Positions 26,537-39,614 of a stretch of DNA of 64,000 nt are shown piece after piece; position 1 is the first letter of the stretch, and every line of letters begins with the position of its first letter. The position numbers and the translations under genes were made by a program. The stretch comes from Vibrio sp. D404a (GTDB lineage: Bacteria > Pseudomonadota > Gammaproteobacteria > Enterobacterales > Vibrionaceae): assembly GCF_030248535.1 (NCBI RefSeq), contig NZ_JAHGAJ010000004.1:62001-126000 (forward strand). The letters are read 5' to 3'. The notes below the pieces were generated by a model. The model saw only the letters and a program-made list of their open reading frames with translations, had not been told where the DNA came from and searched no databases.

Positions 26537-28387
26537 TTAAATATTATCGACTGACTGACCTGACAGTGCAGCACGAATTGATTTATCCATACGACGAGAA
26601 GCAAAGTCTTGGCTCGCTTTGTCTGTATTCTTAATCTCTAGCTCAATGGCATCAACGTCATCACCGTTACGCTTTTCGATCAAAGACTCAATCGCTTGTA
26701 GTAGCTGTTGTTTCTCTTGTTCGTTAAGCAGCTCGTCGCCATCAGCCTGCATTGCTGCAATTAGACCTTCAATCACACGATCCGCTTCTACACGCTGCTC
26801 AGCTAGTGCACGAGCTTGCATGTCTTCTTTTGCGTATGTCATTGAGTCTTTGAGCATGTTAGCCACTTCATCATCGCTTAGACCGTATGATGGCTTAACT
26901 TGGATTTCCGCTTGAACGCCCGTGCTCTTTTCCATTGCTGTCACAGACAAAAGACCGTCTGCATCCACTTGGTAAGTTACGCGAATATGCGCTGCACCCG
27001 CAGCCATAGGCGGAATACCTTTAAGAGCAAAACGAGCTAATGAACGACAGTCATCAACCATCTCACGTTCACCTTGAACAGTATGAACCGTCATTGCCGT
27101 TTGACCATCTTTAAAGGTCGTAAACTCTTGCGCACGAGCAACAGGAATAGTGGTGTTACGAGGAATGATCTTCTCTACTAGACCACCCATGGTTTCGATG
27201 CCCAGTGAAAGCGGGATTACGTCCAATAGCAGCATTTCAGCATCTGGCTTGTTGCCCGCTAGGATATCCGCTTGAATTGAAGCACCAATCGCAACCACTT
27301 CATCAGGGTTAATGCTCGTCAGCGGTGTGCGACCAAAGAAGTCACCGACCATTTCACGAACAAACAAAGTACGAGTTGAACCACCTACCATAACAACTTC
27401 AAGCACTTCATCGGCGTCTACATCAGCATCTTTCAATGCACGACGACAAGACATCAGAGTTTTCTTAACCAAAGGCTTGATGATGTCGTTAAACTCATCA
27501 CGAGTCAGGGTTCCATTCCAGCCAAGAACTTCGACGTCAACTTGCTCTTCTACAGAAAGGCGGATTTTTGCATCCGTCGCAGCATCTAGCAGAACACGGC
27601 TTTGTTCAGCAGTCAGCTCAGTCAAACCGGCTTGCTGTTGGAAGTGCTCAGCGACTAAATGGTCAAAATCGTCGCCACCCAGCGCAGAGTCACCACCTGT
27701 TGCTAATACTTCAAATACGCCTTTTGATAGACGCAGGATAGAGATATCAAACGTACCACCACCTAAATCGTATACCGCAATCACGCCTTCTTGACCTGAA
27801 TCTAGGCCATAAGCAATCGCAGCAGCCGTCGGCTCATTCAAAAGGCGAAGAACATGAAGACCTGCCAGTTGCGCCGCATCTTTTGTACCAGCACGCTGCG
27901 CATCATCGAAGTATGCTGGAACAGTAATTACCGCACCTGCAAGTTCACCGCCTAGCGTAGACTCGGCACGTTGACCCAAAGTACGCAAGATATCAGCCGA
28001 TACTTGAATTGGGTTCTTAGTGCCTTGTTCAGTACGAATAACTGGTAAGCCATTGTCGCTCTCTTCAAATTGATAAGGCAGTGATGGGTAACGCTGCTGA
28101 ATATCAGCCAATGAACGACCAATAAGACGTTTCACTGAAATGATGGTGTTCTGTGGATCAGTCTGTGCACAATCACGAGCCTCTTGGCCAGTAGTGTGAG
28201 AATCAGCTTGATAGTGAACCACAGAAGGCAAAATTGAGCGGCCTTGAGCATCCGCTAAAGTCGTCGCTTCACCACTGCGAACCGAGGCAACAAGAGAGTT
28301 GGTGGTACCTAGGTCGATACCCACAGCCAGCTTATGCTCATGCGGTGCTGAGCTTTGTCCTGGTTCTGCAATTTGAAGTAATGCCAT
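26537..28387 (-). CDS. hscA: Fe-S cluster transfer Hsp70 chaperone HscA
   Basis: Specialised Hsp70 that, with HscB, releases clusters from IscU. The 616-residue protein has the nucleotide-binding domain with [14 protein letters not shown], the phosphate loops [15 protein letters not shown] and [17 protein letters not shown], then the substrate domain and helical lid, with a shortened C-terminus ([14 protein letters not shown]) lacking the DnaK EEVD-like tail. Length equals that of E. coli HscA (616). It lies between hscB and fdx. Confidence 0.97.
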   Translation of the reverse strand: MALLQIAEPGQSSAPHEHKLAVGIDLGTTNSLVASVRSGEATTLADAQGRSILPSVVHYQADSHTTGQEARDCAQTDPQNTIISVKRLIGRSLADIQQRYPSLPYQFEESDNGLPVIRTEQGTKNPIQVSADILRTLGQRAESTLGGELAGAVITVPAYFDDAQRAGTKDAAQLAGLHVLRLLNEPTAAAIAYGLDSGQEGVIAVYDLGGGTFDISILRLSKGVFEVLATGGDSALGGDDFDHLVAEHFQQQAGLTELTAEQSRVLLDAATDAKIRLSVEEQVDVEVLGWNGTLTRDEFNDIIKPLVKKTLMSCRRALKDADVDADEVLEVVMVGGSTRTLFVREMVGDFFGRTPLTSINPDEVVAIGASIQADILAGNKPDAEMLLLDVIPLSLGIETMGGLVEKIIPRNTTIPVARAQEFTTFKDGQTAMTVHTVQGEREMVDDCRSLARFALKGIPPMAAGAAHIRVTYQVDADGLLSVTAMEKSTGVQAEIQVKPSYGLSDDEVANMLKDSMTYAKEDMQARALAEQRVEADRVIEGLIAAMQADGDELLNEQEKQQLLQAIESLIEKRNGDDVDAIELEIKNTDKASQDFASRRMDKSIRAALSGQSVDNI

Positions 28388-28409
28388 GAGGATTCCTTTT
28401 ATCTAGTCG

Positions 28410-28925
28410 CTAGTCGAGCAGGTGATCTTCGACTTGTTCTATTTCTTTCTTGAGTTTTGCGATGAATTTCAGTTTACGAACACTGTCGGCGGCTTCTTCC
28501 CATGCGGCTTGATCCAGCTGTTGCTCGATCTGCGCAAGGTGTTGTGTGTACATTTTGCCGACTTTAGTATCGAAGTCGAACAGCTCGTCAGCACCATCTG
28601 GGCTTGCTGCGATATGCTCTAATTCTTCACGCAGTTCCATCTGCTCCATAAGGAACATGGGATCTTGCATGGTTTGCTGTTCACCACGAATATCAACGCC
28701 ATTCTGCACTAATAGGTGCTCTGCGCGACTAATTGGGTTCTTAAGTACCTGATAAGCGTCATTGATTTGAGAAGCTTTTTGCACCGCTAGCAAGCGATCA
28801 CGCTCGGAGGCAGTAGCAAAGTTGTCAGGGTGAAATTGACGCTGCAGATCTCTAAACTGAGAAGCAAGAAGGCTACCATCCAGTTGAAACTGAAGTGGTA
28901 GCCCAAATAATTCGAAATGATTCAT
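28410..28925 (-). CDS. hscB: Fe-S cluster co-chaperone HscB
   Basis: J-domain protein that delivers IscU to HscA. The 171 residues start MNHFELFGLPLQFQLD; the J domain (about 1-75) has the HPDN motif at about 37-40 and the C-terminal helical bundle binds IscU. Length equals that of E. coli HscB. It lies 22 bp before hscA; a 96-bp gap precedes it in the operon. Confidence 0.97.
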   Translation of the reverse strand: MNHFELFGLPLQFQLDGSLLASQFRDLQRQFHPDNFATASERDRLLAVQKASQINDAYQVLKNPISRAEHLLVQNGVDIRGEQQTMQDPMFLMEQMELREELEHIAASPDGADELFDFDTKVGKMYTQHLAQIEQQLDQAAWEEAADSVRKLKFIAKLKKEIEQVEDHLLD

Positions 28926-28975
28926 GTAAAGGTGGTCCTAATTTTAGGCCCTGATGCAGAGCCTAATTGTACGTT

Positions 28976-29005
28976 GCTTACAATCGATGCGCTTACAATA
29001 GATGC
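28976..29005. repeat. 15-bp direct repeat between iscA and hscB
   Basis: Two adjacent copies, GCTTACAATCGATGC (28976-28990) and GCTTACAATAGATGC (28991-29005), differing at one base. They lie in the 96-bp spacer of the isc operon and are probably a simple tandem duplication. Confidence 0.6.
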
Positions 29006-29021
29006 TTAGCCATTGAAGCAC

Positions 29022-29345
29022 TTATACATTAAAGCTCTCACCACAACCACACTCGCCTTTCGCATTTGGGTTGTTGAATTCAAAACCTTCGTTTAGGCCT
29101 TCTTTTACATAATCAAGCTCAGTGCCGTCTAGGTAAACCAAGCTCTTAGGATCAATGATGACCTTAACACCTGAGTGCTCAAATACTTGGTCTTCTTCAT
29201 TAAGTTCGTCAACGAACTCAAGTACATATGCCATACCTGAACAGCCAGTGGTTTTTACGCCCAAACGTAACCCGATACCTTTACCTCGGTTATCTAGGAA
29301 TGCTTGAACTCGGCTTGCCGCCGTCTCTGTCATGGTGATGGCCAT
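29022..29345 (-). CDS. iscA: Iron-sulfur assembly A-type carrier IscA
   Basis: A-type scaffold/carrier that passes [4Fe-4S] clusters to target proteins. The 107 residues hold the three conserved cysteines in [11 protein letters not shown] (about Cys35) and ECGCGESF (about Cys99 and Cys101), and length equals that of E. coli IscA. It sits between iscU and hscB; the 98 bp upstream contains a strong hairpin. Confidence 0.97.
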   Translation of the reverse strand: MAITMTETAASRVQAFLDNRGKGIGLRLGVKTTGCSGMAYVLEFVDELNEEDQVFEHSGVKVIIDPKSLVYLDGTELDYVKEGLNEGFEFNNPNAKGECGCGESFNV

Positions 29346-29380
29346 ACTACAACCTTGTTTTAATAATTTGAGAACTCAGT

Positions 29381-29401
29381 GGGAGTGCAAAACGCACTCC
29401 C
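29381..29401 (-). other. Hairpin between iscU and iscA
   Basis: Perfect 8-bp inverted repeat GGGAGTGC (29381-29388) and GCACTCCC (29394-29401) with an AAAAC loop, inside the isc operon. No T-run follows on the minus strand, so it looks like an mRNA stability or processing element rather than a terminator. Confidence 0.65.
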
Positions 29402-29443
29402 TAATATTACTATTTTTTTGCAACGATTCGCTACGGGGTACGA

Positions 29444-29821
29444 TTAACGTTTCTTTTTGTAATCCGCAACGGCTGCTTTAATTGCATCTTCAGCAAGAAT
29501 CGAACAGTGAACTTTCACTGGTGGAAGCTCTAGCTCTTCTGCAATTTCAGAGTTTTTGATTGCTGCTGCTTCATCGATACTCTTGCCTTTAACCCACTCA
29601 GTAACTAGTGAGCTAGACGCGATTGCACTACCGCAACCGTATGTCTTGAATTTTGCATCTTCGATAATACCTTCTGGTGTTACCTTGATTTGCAGTTTCA
29701 TTACGTCACCACATGCTGGTGCGCCAACCATGCCGCTACCTACACTTGGATCTTCTTTATCAAACGAACCTACGTTACGTGGGTTTTCGTAGTGATCAAT
29801 TACTTTTTCGCTATATGCCAT
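29444..29821 (-). CDS. iscU: Iron-sulfur cluster scaffold IscU
   Basis: Primary scaffold on which IscS and ferredoxin build new [2Fe-2S] clusters. The 125 residues carry the ligand cysteines in GAPACGDVM (about Cys37), YGCGSAIASSS (about Cys63) and VKVHCSILAEDA (His105/Cys106) and the HscA-binding LPPVK motif (residues 99-103). It lies 33 bp after iscS. Confidence 0.98.
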   Translation of the reverse strand: MAYSEKVIDHYENPRNVGSFDKEDPSVGSGMVGAPACGDVMKLQIKVTPEGIIEDAKFKTYGCGSAIASSSLVTEWVKGKSIDEAAAIKNSEIAEELELPPVKVHCSILAEDAIKAAVADYKKKR

Positions 29822-29854
29822 GATAGTTACCTCGTATCCTCTATATCCGTGAGA

Positions 29855-31069
29855 TTAGTGATGTGCCCACTCAACAGTGTCCAGATCAATCCCTTCTTTA
29901 TACATATCCCATAGAGGAGACATGTCGCGTAATTTGTTTACTGCTACACGAATCTGTGCGATTGCGTAGTCAACTTCTTCTTCCGTTGTAAAACGGCCGA
30001 ATGAGAAACGTACTGAGCTGTGTGCCAGTTCATCGTTCAGACCAAGAGCACGTAGAACGTACGATGGCTCAAGGCTAGCAGATGTACATGCAGAGCCAGA
30101 TGATACTGCTAGGTCTTTTAAAGACATAAGCAGAGACTCGCCTTCAACGAAAGCAAAGCTCACGTTTAGGTTGTGCGGAACACGCTGGTCTAGATCACCG
30201 TTTACCGTTACTGCTTCAAGGTCTTGAACACCTTTCAATAGACGCTCACGTAACGCTAGTGCGTGGTCGTAGTCTTTCTGCATATCTTGTTTAGCGATAG
30301 CACACGCTTCACCCATACCAACGATTTGATGGGTCGCTAGTGTACCAGAGCGGAAACCACGCTCATGACCACCACCGTGCATTTGAGCTTCAAGACGAAT
30401 ACGAGGCTTACGACGAACGTAAAGTGCACCGATACCTTTAGGGCCGTACATTTTGTGAGCTGAAAGTGAGATTAGGTCAACTTTAGTCTCTTGTACGTCT
30501 AGTGGAATTTTACCCGCAGACTGAGCTGCATCAACGTGGAAGATGATCTTGCGTGAACGACATAGTTCGCCGATTGCATTGATATCTTGGATAACGCCGA
30601 TTTCGTTGTTTACGTGCATGATAGAAACAAGCACTGTATCTTCACGCATTGCAGCTTGTAGCTTGTCTAGATCGATGATGCCGTTTGATTCTGGCTCTAG
30701 GTAAGTTACCTCGTAGCCTTCACGCTCAAGTTGGCGACATGGATCAAGAACCGCTTTGTGTTCTGTTTTGCACGTGATTACGTGCTTACCTTTCTTCTCG
30801 TAAAAGTGCGCAGCACCTTTAATAGCAAGGTTGTCAGATTCTGTTGCACCAGACGTGAATACGATTTCACGTGGGTCTGCATTCAGGAGATCGGCAATTT
30901 GCTCACGAGCATTATCTACTGACTCTTCTGCTTGCCAGCCGTAACGGTGTGAACGAGATGCTGGGTTACCGAAGTTACCGTCCATCGTCATACACTGAAC
31001 CATTTTTTCAGCAACACGAGAATCAACTGGGCAAGTAGCTGAATAGTCAAAGTAAATAGGCAGTTTCAT
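29855..31069 (-). CDS. iscS: Cysteine desulfurase IscS
   Basis: PLP enzyme that removes sulfur from cysteine and supplies it to IscU, ThiI and TusA. The 404-residue protein shows [11 protein letters not shown] at the N-terminus, the PLP-lysine region [17 protein letters not shown] and the catalytic-cysteine loop [21 protein letters not shown]. Length equals that of E. coli IscS. It lies between iscR (27-bp gap) and iscU. Confidence 0.98.
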   Translation of the reverse strand: MKLPIYFDYSATCPVDSRVAEKMVQCMTMDGNFGNPASRSHRYGWQAEESVDNAREQIADLLNADPREIVFTSGATESDNLAIKGAAHFYEKKGKHVITCKTEHKAVLDPCRQLEREGYEVTYLEPESNGIIDLDKLQAAMREDTVLVSIMHVNNEIGVIQDINAIGELCRSRKIIFHVDAAQSAGKIPLDVQETKVDLISLSAHKMYGPKGIGALYVRRKPRIRLEAQMHGGGHERGFRSGTLATHQIVGMGEACAIAKQDMQKDYDHALALRERLLKGVQDLEAVTVNGDLDQRVPHNLNVSFAFVEGESLLMSLKDLAVSSGSACTSASLEPSYVLRALGLNDELAHSSVRFSFGRFTTEEEVDYAIAQIRVAVNKLRDMSPLWDMYKEGIDLDTVEWAHH

Positions 31070-31096
31070 TTTCTACTCCAATGTAAAAACTGACCG

Positions 31097-31618
31097 CTAA
31101 GAGCGGGCATTAACACCGTGAGGTGCTGCACTAATCGTTGTAGTGCTCGTATTTTTATGTGCAAAACCATTATTAACCGCAAGATCGATGTCTTGACGAT
31201 CAGAAATTTCTAAAACTTCGTTGTCTTTCATTAGCTCACCGAGCGTAATGTCGTTTAAGAAGCTGCTGATGCGGGAGCTTAGATCACGCCACAGCGTGTG
31301 CGTAAGGCAACGTGTGCCACCTTGGCAATCACCACGACCGTGACACTTGGTAGCGTCAACCGATTCATCAACGGCGGCGATCACTGTTCCGACAGCAATG
31401 TCACCGGCTTCTGCGCCCAAGCGGTAACCACCACCAGGACCACGCACACTTGCCACTAGGCCAGCTTTGCGCAACTTAGAAAAAAGTTGTTCTAAGTAAG
31501 ATAACGAAATACCTTGACGTTCAGAGATGTCAGCCAAAGGTACAGGGCTTTTTTGCGAATGCAGTGCTACATCTAGCATAGCTGTGACCGCATATCTTCC
31601 TTTAGATGTAAGTTTCAT
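31097..31618 (-). CDS. iscR: Fe-S sensing transcription regulator IscR
   Basis: Rrf2-family repressor that senses [2Fe-2S] status and represses the isc operon. The ATG at 31618 gives 173 residues starting [15 protein letters not shown]; an upstream GTG is possible but adds a non-conserved extension. The winged-helix region includes [17 protein letters not shown] and [10 protein letters not shown], and the cluster ligands are in [16 protein letters not shown] (three cysteines plus a histidine). The C-terminal tail is longer than in E. coli (162 residues). Two IscR-type sites lie just upstream. Confidence 0.97.
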   Translation of the reverse strand: MKLTSKGRYAVTAMLDVALHSQKSPVPLADISERQGISLSYLEQLFSKLRKAGLVASVRGPGGGYRLGAEAGDIAVGTVIAAVDESVDATKCHGRGDCQGGTRCLTHTLWRDLSSRISSFLNDITLGELMKDNEVLEISDRQDIDLAVNNGFAHKNTSTTTISAAPHGVNARS

Positions 31619-31660
31619 ATCACACCGTATCCACATTGTTTATGTGGTTGGAATCTTCCC

Positions 31661-31710
31661 ATACCCGACTAAATTGGTCAAGTATTTAGTTGACTATTTT
31701 AGTCAGGTAT
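31661..31710 (-). promoter_or_regulatory. Two adjacent IscR type-1 operators upstream of iscR
   Basis: Two 25-bp sites, 31661-31685 and 31686-31710, lie end to end. Each has the type-1 pattern ATA-(C/G)YYGACT-(A/T-rich)-AGTCRR-TAT in one orientation, for example CCGACTAAATTGGTCAAG in the first and TTGACTATTTTAGTCAGG in the second. In E. coli type-1 sites overlap the iscR promoter and mediate autorepression. The element starts 43 bp before the iscR ATG. Confidence 0.85.
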
Positions 31711-31735
31711 TCACCCTTACGGAATTTGTGGGTAC

Positions 31736-32464
31736 TTATTCGCCCTTTTGAGACTTCTCAACCGAGGTCAAAATACCACGAAGGGTATTAATTTCTTGGA
31801 TTTCAGGGCGTGCACGGCTAAACAGACGACGAAGTTTATTCATCACCTGACCTGGTTTGTCCTTAGAGATAAATTGGGTATCAGTAATCACTTTTTCAAG
31901 GTGCTCGTAGAACATTTCGAGCTCTTCGTGACGTGGGTACTCATCTTCAGCTTGTGGAGGGTACTGGCTCGCCTCTTGATTTAGGTGCGCAACACGAACT
32001 TCATAACTCAATGTCTGTACCGCCATCGCGAGGTTCAATGAGCTGTATTCTGGGTTCGCTGGAATACAAACGTGGTAGTGACACTTTTGTAGCTCTTCAT
32101 TTGTTAAACCGGTACGTTCACGGCCAAAGATCAGCGCTACTGGGTGTTTTTGTCCTTCGATAGCGAACTTCTCACCACACTCACGTGGTTCTAGCATCGG
32201 CCACTCTAGCGTGCGAGAACGAGCACTAGAGCCTACAACTAGACCACAATCTTTTACCGCTTCTTCTAACGTCGATACGATGACCGCGTTCTCTGCGATG
32301 TCACCAGCACCTGCAGCCAAAGCCATTGTTTGCTCATCTACTTCACACTGAGGATCCACCAATACTAATTGGCTTAAACCCATAACTTTCATCGCACGAG
32401 CGGCAGAGCCGATATTACCCGAGTGAGAAGTACCAACGAGAACGACTTTTACATTGTCTAACAT
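31736..32464 (-). CDS. trmJ: tRNA (cytidine/uridine-2'-O-)-methyltransferase TrmJ
   Basis: SPOUT-class methyltransferase that 2'-O-methylates position 32 of tRNAs. The ATG at 32464 gives 242 residues beginning [26 protein letters not shown]; the upstream in-frame GTG would add five unconserved residues. The SAM-binding knot motifs are [18 protein letters not shown] and [15 protein letters not shown]. It precedes iscR and is divergent from suhB, as in E. coli. Confidence 0.95.
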   Translation of the reverse strand: MLDNVKVVLVGTSHSGNIGSAARAMKVMGLSQLVLVDPQCEVDEQTMALAAGAGDIAENAVIVSTLEEAVKDCGLVVGSSARSRTLEWPMLEPRECGEKFAIEGQKHPVALIFGRERTGLTNEELQKCHYHVCIPANPEYSSLNLAMAVQTLSYEVRVAHLNQEASQYPPQAEDEYPRHEELEMFYEHLEKVITDTQFISKDKPGQVMNKLRRLFSRARPEIQEINTLRGILTSVEKSQKGE

Positions 32465-32590
32465 GCTATATGACACCACTTTAAAAATAATCGCGAGATA
32501 TTAACACATCACAAAGTAAAATGGTCAGACCCTAACAGGAATGTGATTTCAAGAGTTCAAAAAATAACCACTTCCCTTTTGCAAAAACTT

Positions 32591-32599
32591 TGGTATACT
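32591..32599 (+). promoter_or_regulatory. Extended -10 promoter of suhB
   Basis: The sequence TGGTATACT (32591-32599) is an extended -10 element (TG-n-TATACT), about 45 bp before the suhB start and facing it. No convincing -35 box is present at 17 bp, which fits an extended -10 promoter. Confidence 0.6.
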
Positions 32600-32645
32600 C
32601 GCCGCCGCTTTAAATCGTTCTTTAACATCTTGTGGGAATTTCCAT

Positions 32646-33449
32646 ATGCATCCAATGCTAAACATTGCTATTCGCGCTGCGCGTAAAGCAGGCAATCACA
32701 TTGCTAAATCTCTAGAAACAACTGATAAGATCGAAACATCTTTGAAAGGCAACAACGACTACGTTGTAAATATTGCTAAAGAAGCTGAATACATGATTAT
32801 TGAAACAATCAAAGCTTCTTACCCAGAGCACAGCATTGTTTCTGAAGAGAACGGTCTTACTGAAGGTAAAGACTCTGATGTTCAATGGATCGTTGACCCA
32901 CTAGATGGCACGAACAACTTCGTTAAAGGCTTCCCACACTTCGCAGTATCTATCGCTGTTCGCATGAACGGCCGTACTGAAGTAGCGTGTGTTTACGACC
33001 CAATGCTAAACGAGCTATTCACAGCTCAACGTGGCGCTGGCGCTCAACTAAACAACGCTCGTATGCGTGTAACTCAGCTGAAAGACCTACAAGGTTCTAT
33101 CCTAGCTGCAGGCTTCCCATTCAAAGCTAAGCAACACTCTGAATCTTTCATGAAGATCATCTCTGGTCTATTCGTTGATTGTTCTGACTTCCGTCGTACT
33201 GGTTCTCCAGCACTAGACCTATGTTACCTAGCAGCTGGCCGTGTTGACGGCTACCTAGAGCTAGACCTAAAACCATGGGATATGGCTGCAGGTGATCTAA
33301 TCGCACGTGAAGCAGGCGCAATCCTGACTGATTTCGCTGGCGGTACTGACTACATGAAGTCTGGTAACGTTGTTGCTTCAAGCGCACGCGGTGTTAAAGC
33401 AATTCTTAAGCACGTTCGTGAGAACGCAAACGAAAGTATGCTGAAGTAA
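32646..33449 (+). CDS. suhB: Inositol-1-monophosphatase / rRNA antitermination factor SuhB
   Basis: Member of the inositol monophosphatase family, which in E. coli also acts with the Nus factors during rRNA transcription. The 267-residue protein starts MHPMLNIAIRAARKAGNHI; metal-binding motifs are IVDPLDGTNNF and KPWDMAAGDLIAREAGA, and the IVSEENG glutamate motif is present. Length equals that of E. coli SuhB. It is monocistronic, divergent from trmJ, and followed by a clear terminator. Confidence 0.96.
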   Translation: MHPMLNIAIRAARKAGNHIAKSLETTDKIETSLKGNNDYVVNIAKEAEYMIIETIKASYPEHSIVSEENGLTEGKDSDVQWIVDPLDGTNNFVKGFPHFAVSIAVRMNGRTEVACVYDPMLNELFTAQRGAGAQLNNARMRVTQLKDLQGSILAAGFPFKAKQHSESFMKIISGLFVDCSDFRRTGSPALDLCYLAAGRVDGYLELDLKPWDMAAGDLIAREAGAILTDFAGGTDYMKSGNVVASSARGVKAILKHVRENANESMLK

Positions 33450-33497
33450 TTCAGGCCTTACGTAGATAGCCTCTATTAAATAGAGAGCTGGAAAATT

Positions 33498-33527
33498 CAA
33501 AGCCTCGCACATGCGGGGCTTTTTTGT
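33498..33527 (+). terminator. Terminator of suhB
   Basis: Inverted repeat AGCCTCGC and GCGGGGCT with an ACAT loop (about 33500-33520), one G-U type pair, followed by TTTTTTG. It begins about 50 bp after the suhB stop. Confidence 0.88.
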
Positions 33528-33628
33528 ATCCGTTAATCAGAGATGCGAGTAGGATGGCGCTTGGTGATATTTAATACAACTCACTTCGAACGTACTTTGC
33601 CTTTATCTTACCCACAAAATGCAGGCAT

Positions 33629-33660
33629 AAAAAAACCGCTAGTTGCCTAGCGGTTTTTTT
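33629..33660. terminator. Bidirectional terminator between suhB and secF
   Basis: ACCGCTAG (33635-33642) and CTAGCGGT (33647-33654) form a perfect stem with a TTGC loop, flanked by seven A residues on the left and seven T residues on the right. It can end secF transcripts on the minus strand. Confidence 0.9.
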
Positions 33661-33688
33661 GGTTTGTAAATGTCATTCAGCATAGCGC

Positions 33689-34636
33689 CTATGGCATTTC
33701 GTCAAACTCTTCGCCTTCTTTTTCCACTTGAGGTGGCATTAGGTGTTCACGAGTGATACCCAACTTCATTGCTAGTGCCGAAGCAACATAGATAGAAGAG
33801 TAAGTACCTACTGTGATACCCAGTAGAAGTGCTGTAGCGAAACCGTGAATCATCGCGCCGCCCTGTACAAATAGAGCGATAACTACGAACAAAGTTGTAC
33901 CAGAAGTGATCAATGTACGGCTCAGTGTTTGAGTGATTGAGCTATTCAATACTTCAGGCGCTTCGCCTTTACGCATCTTACGGAAGTTTTCACGGATACG
34001 GTCGAATACAACAATGGTATCGTTGAGTGAGTAACCGACAACCGTTAGCAATGCCGCTACGATGGTTAAGTCCACTTCGATTTGCATCAAAGAGAAAACA
34101 CCCAGCGTGATGATAACGTCGTGCGCCAATGCGAGTACCGCACCTGCAGCCAAACGCCATTCAAATCGTACCGATACGTAGATCAAGATACAGATAAGAG
34201 AAACAAGGATAGCCAGGCCACCCGCTTCTGTTAGCTCATCACCTACGTTTGGACCAACGAACTCGATACGGCGCATTTCAACTTGCTCACCTGTACCTTG
34301 TTCGATAGCTGATAGGATCTGGTTGCCTAGCGTTTCGCCCGCTACACCTTCACGTGGACGTAGACGAACCATAACATCACGAGCAGAGCCGAAGTTCTGC
34401 ACGGTCGCGTCACCAAAGCCTTTTGCTTCTAGTGCCGCACGGATGTTTTCAAGGTTCGCTGGTTGCTCAAAACCGACTTCAATCAGGGTACCGCCAGTAA
34501 AGTCTAAACCCCAGTTCAACGACTTGGTTGATAGAGTAAAGATTGCTGTACCAATCATTAAGATAGAAAGAACAAAAGCTACCTTTGACCAACGCATAAA
34601 GTCGATCAATTTGTCTGCTTTTAGAATCTGAAACAT
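33689..34636 (-). CDS. secF: Protein translocase subunit SecF
   Basis: Inner-membrane RND-type subunit that works with SecD and YajC to pull exported proteins through SecYEG using the proton gradient. The 315-residue protein has TM1 at about 18-35, a periplasmic domain with LNWGLDFTGGTLIEVGFEQP, and five further TM segments containing VGPNVGDEL, YVSVRFEWRLAAGAVLALAHDVIITLG and NDTIVVFDRIREN. It lies 14 bp after secD in the tgt-yajC-secD-secF operon. Confidence 0.97.
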   Translation of the reverse strand: MFQILKADKLIDFMRWSKVAFVLSILMIGTAIFTLSTKSLNWGLDFTGGTLIEVGFEQPANLENIRAALEAKGFGDATVQNFGSARDVMVRLRPREGVAGETLGNQILSAIEQGTGEQVEMRRIEFVGPNVGDELTEAGGLAILVSLICILIYVSVRFEWRLAAGAVLALAHDVIITLGVFSLMQIEVDLTIVAALLTVVGYSLNDTIVVFDRIRENFRKMRKGEAPEVLNSSITQTLSRTLITSGTTLFVVIALFVQGGAMIHGFATALLLGITVGTYSSIYVASALAMKLGITREHLMPPQVEKEGEEFDEMP

Positions 34637-34650
34637 ATTAATTCCTAGCC

Positions 34651-36507
34651 TTAGATCGACAGTTTGTTTACACGCTTACCGCCATACATCAGGTTCACGA
34701 TACAACGTGTACCTACGATAGCTGTAAACATAGAGGTCAGAATACCGATAGACAGCGTTACCGCGAAGCCTTTAATCGCACCTGTACCAACAGCGAACAG
34801 AATGATAGCTGTTAGGAGCGTGGTGATGTTCGCATCGGCAATCGTGCTGAATGCGTTCGCATAACCTTGGTGAATCGCTTGTTGTGGACTGCGTCCCTCT
34901 CGAAGCTCTTCACGTATACGCTCAAAGATCAGAACGTTGGCATCGACCGCCATACCAACCGTCAGTACGATACCTGCGATACCCGGTAGCGTCATGGTTG
35001 CACCTGGGATCATCGACATCACACCAATAATCAACACCAAGTTCGCCATTAGCGCTACGTTAGCAATCAAGCCAAAGCGACGGTAATAAATAAGCGTAAA
35101 TAGCATTACTGCAGCCATACCCCAGATCATCGCCATGATACCCATGTCAATGTTCTGCTGACCCATAGATGGACCGATGGTACGTTCTTCAACAATCGAG
35201 ATAGGAGCAATCAGAGCACCGGCACGTAGAAGAAGTGCAAGGTTGTGTGCTTCAGCAGCAGAATCGATACCAGTAATACGGAAGTTACGGCCTAGCGCAG
35301 ATTGAATCGTTGCTTGGTTAATCACTTCTTCATGCTTAGTCAGAATCACTTTGCCTTCAGGTGTCTTACGACCGCTGTCTTTGTACTCTGCAAATACGGT
35401 TGCCATTAGCTTACCGATATTTTGACGAGAGAACGCAGACATCTTGCTACCACCTTCGCTGTCTAGCGAGATGTTAACTTGAGGACGACCATATTCATCA
35501 ACACTTGAGCTTGCATCTGTAATGCTCGAACCACCTAGGATAACGCGCTTCTTAAGAACAACAGGGCGACCATCACGGTCTTGCTTGATTTCGCTACCTG
35601 CTGGAGCACGACCTGCCGCAGCTGCAGCAAGATCCGCAGAGCTATCGACTTCACGGAATTCAAGCGTTGCAGTCGCACCAAGAATCTCTTTAGCACGCGC
35701 AGTATCTTGAACACCTGGTAGCTCAACTACGATACGGCTAGCGCCTTGACGTTGAACCAACGGCTCAGCAACACCCAATTCGTTAACACGGTTACGTAGG
35801 ATAGTAATGTTCTGCTCTACAGCGTAATTACGGATCTCTTGAAGACGCGTTTCAGTAAAGTTAGCGATAAGGGAGAAACGACTATTCGACTCAGAATCGA
35901 CAAACGTCATATCTGGGTGTAGAGATTCTAGCAATGATTTTGCCGCTGCTAGTTGTTCTTCATTACGTAGCAATACTTCAACCGCATCTTTACCTGATGG
36001 GCGAATTGCACGGTAACGGATTTTCTCTTCACGAAGTTCGCTACGGAACGCTTCTTCTTGTTGGCCTACAAGTTTTTCCATCGCAGCGTCCATATCCACT
36101 TCCATCAAGAAGTGAACACCGCCACGCAGGTCAAGACCCAGCTTCATTGGTGCCGCACCAATTGATTCAAGCCAGTCAGGAGTAGAAGCCGCTAAGTTTA
36201 AGGCAACGATAACATCTTCATTCAAAGCTTCAGTGATCACATCACGCGCACTGATTTGAGTATCGGTATCGTTAAAGCGTACAAGAATAGAACCGTTTTC
36301 TAGAGCAACGGATTTAGTAGAAAGGCTCTCTGCTTCAAGAGCTTTGGTGACAGTATCCAGCGTAGACATATCTACAGAGGCGCCACGCGCCCCTGTAACT
36401 TGAACTGCCGGATCTTCACCGTATAGATTTGGAAGTGCGTACAACGCGGCGATAGCAATGGTAAACATCACCATCAGGTACTTCCATAACGGATAACGGT
36501 TTAGCAC
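34651..36507 (-). CDS. secD: Protein translocase subunit SecD
   Basis: RND-type partner of SecF in the translocon. The 618-residue protein has TM1 (about 8-25), a large periplasmic domain with the P1 motif [16 protein letters not shown] and base [26 protein letters not shown], and a C-terminal membrane domain with [26 protein letters not shown] and [20 protein letters not shown]. Length is close to E. coli SecD (615). It lies between yajC and secF. Confidence 0.97.
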   Translation of the reverse strand: MLNRYPLWKYLMVMFTIAIAALYALPNLYGEDPAVQVTGARGASVDMSTLDTVTKALEAESLSTKSVALENGSILVRFNDTDTQISARDVITEALNEDVIVALNLAASTPDWLESIGAAPMKLGLDLRGGVHFLMEVDMDAAMEKLVGQQEEAFRSELREEKIRYRAIRPSGKDAVEVLLRNEEQLAAAKSLLESLHPDMTFVDSESNSRFSLIANFTETRLQEIRNYAVEQNITILRNRVNELGVAEPLVQRQGASRIVVELPGVQDTARAKEILGATATLEFREVDSSADLAAAAAGRAPAGSEIKQDRDGRPVVLKKRVILGGSSITDASSSVDEYGRPQVNISLDSEGGSKMSAFSRQNIGKLMATVFAEYKDSGRKTPEGKVILTKHEEVINQATIQSALGRNFRITGIDSAAEAHNLALLLRAGALIAPISIVEERTIGPSMGQQNIDMGIMAMIWGMAAVMLFTLIYYRRFGLIANVALMANLVLIIGVMSMIPGATMTLPGIAGIVLTVGMAVDANVLIFERIREELREGRSPQQAIHQGYANAFSTIADANITTLLTAIILFAVGTGAIKGFAVTLSIGILTSMFTAIVGTRCIVNLMYGGKRVNKLSI

Positions 36508-36527
36508 AGCGAGGATCCTCTAGCTGT

Positions 36528-36857
36528 TTATAGAGATTTCAGAGTACCTTTTGGTAGCACTGCTGTAACGAAGTCTTTCTTGATCACTACTTCGTTGTTT
36601 GGGTTCAGCTCGATTGCAACGTAGTCGTTGTCTTCAGCGATTTTAGTAATCTTACCGATTAGACCACCGCTTGTTAGAACTTCGTCGCCTTTACCCATAG
36701 AAGCCATTAGGTTCTTGTGTTCTTTAACACGCTTAGCTTGTGGACGGTAGATCATGAAGTAGAAGATCACCGCGAACATACCTAGCATGATTAGCATTTC
36801 GAAACCGCCGCCAGCTGGTGCACCTTCTGCTGCTGCATGTGCTTGAGAAATAAACAT
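36528..36857 (-). CDS. yajC: Sec translocon accessory protein YajC
   Basis: 109-residue inner-membrane protein with one transmembrane segment (about 20-38, GFEMLIMLGMFAVIFYFMIYRPQ) followed by a basic cytoplasmic region and a small beta domain (GDEVLTSGGLIGKI). YajC associates with SecDF. It lies in the conserved tgt-yajC-secD order, 20 bp before secD. Confidence 0.96.
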   Translation of the reverse strand: MFISQAHAAAEGAPAGGGFEMLIMLGMFAVIFYFMIYRPQAKRVKEHKNLMASMGKGDEVLTSGGLIGKITKIAEDNDYVAIELNPNNEVVIKKDFVTAVLPKGTLKSL

Positions 36858-36965
36858 TAAAACATCCTCTATTTATATTTTCGTAATTGTTTGTCTAATT
36901 GGGTTGCATCCCTTTAATTTCAAGCCCCATCCCTATGAATAGAGACGGGGCTCGCAAAAGAAATA

Positions 36966-38168
<1,203 letters not shown>

Positions 38169-38283
38169 CTATGAGGAGCGGTCGCGGATTCCTTGCGAGA
38201 GATGAGGCTGATTGTTCAACCTTTCTCCTAGCTTACTGCTAGCACCCGTAAATTCTGTTTATATCGTTTATTACCAGCTTAAA

Positions 38284-39369
<1,086 letters not shown>

Positions 39370-39614
39370 TCAGTAGACGACACGAAGCCGCGACTAAATT
39401 TTTCGCAGTGGGCTAGTATAGGCACACAGGGCTCAATAGCAAGGATTACAGTGCTTGATTATTGTAAATAGGCGTAAAAAATCGCCTAGAAATACTGCAA
39501 AAGTTTAGCGACATTTGTTGCATAAAAGTCACCCAAAAATGAGTTAGCTCTCAGATATTTTAGGGAGATAAATCTATAGTAGAGAAAGTAAAATAAAATA
39601 ATAAGGAGGTCTGT

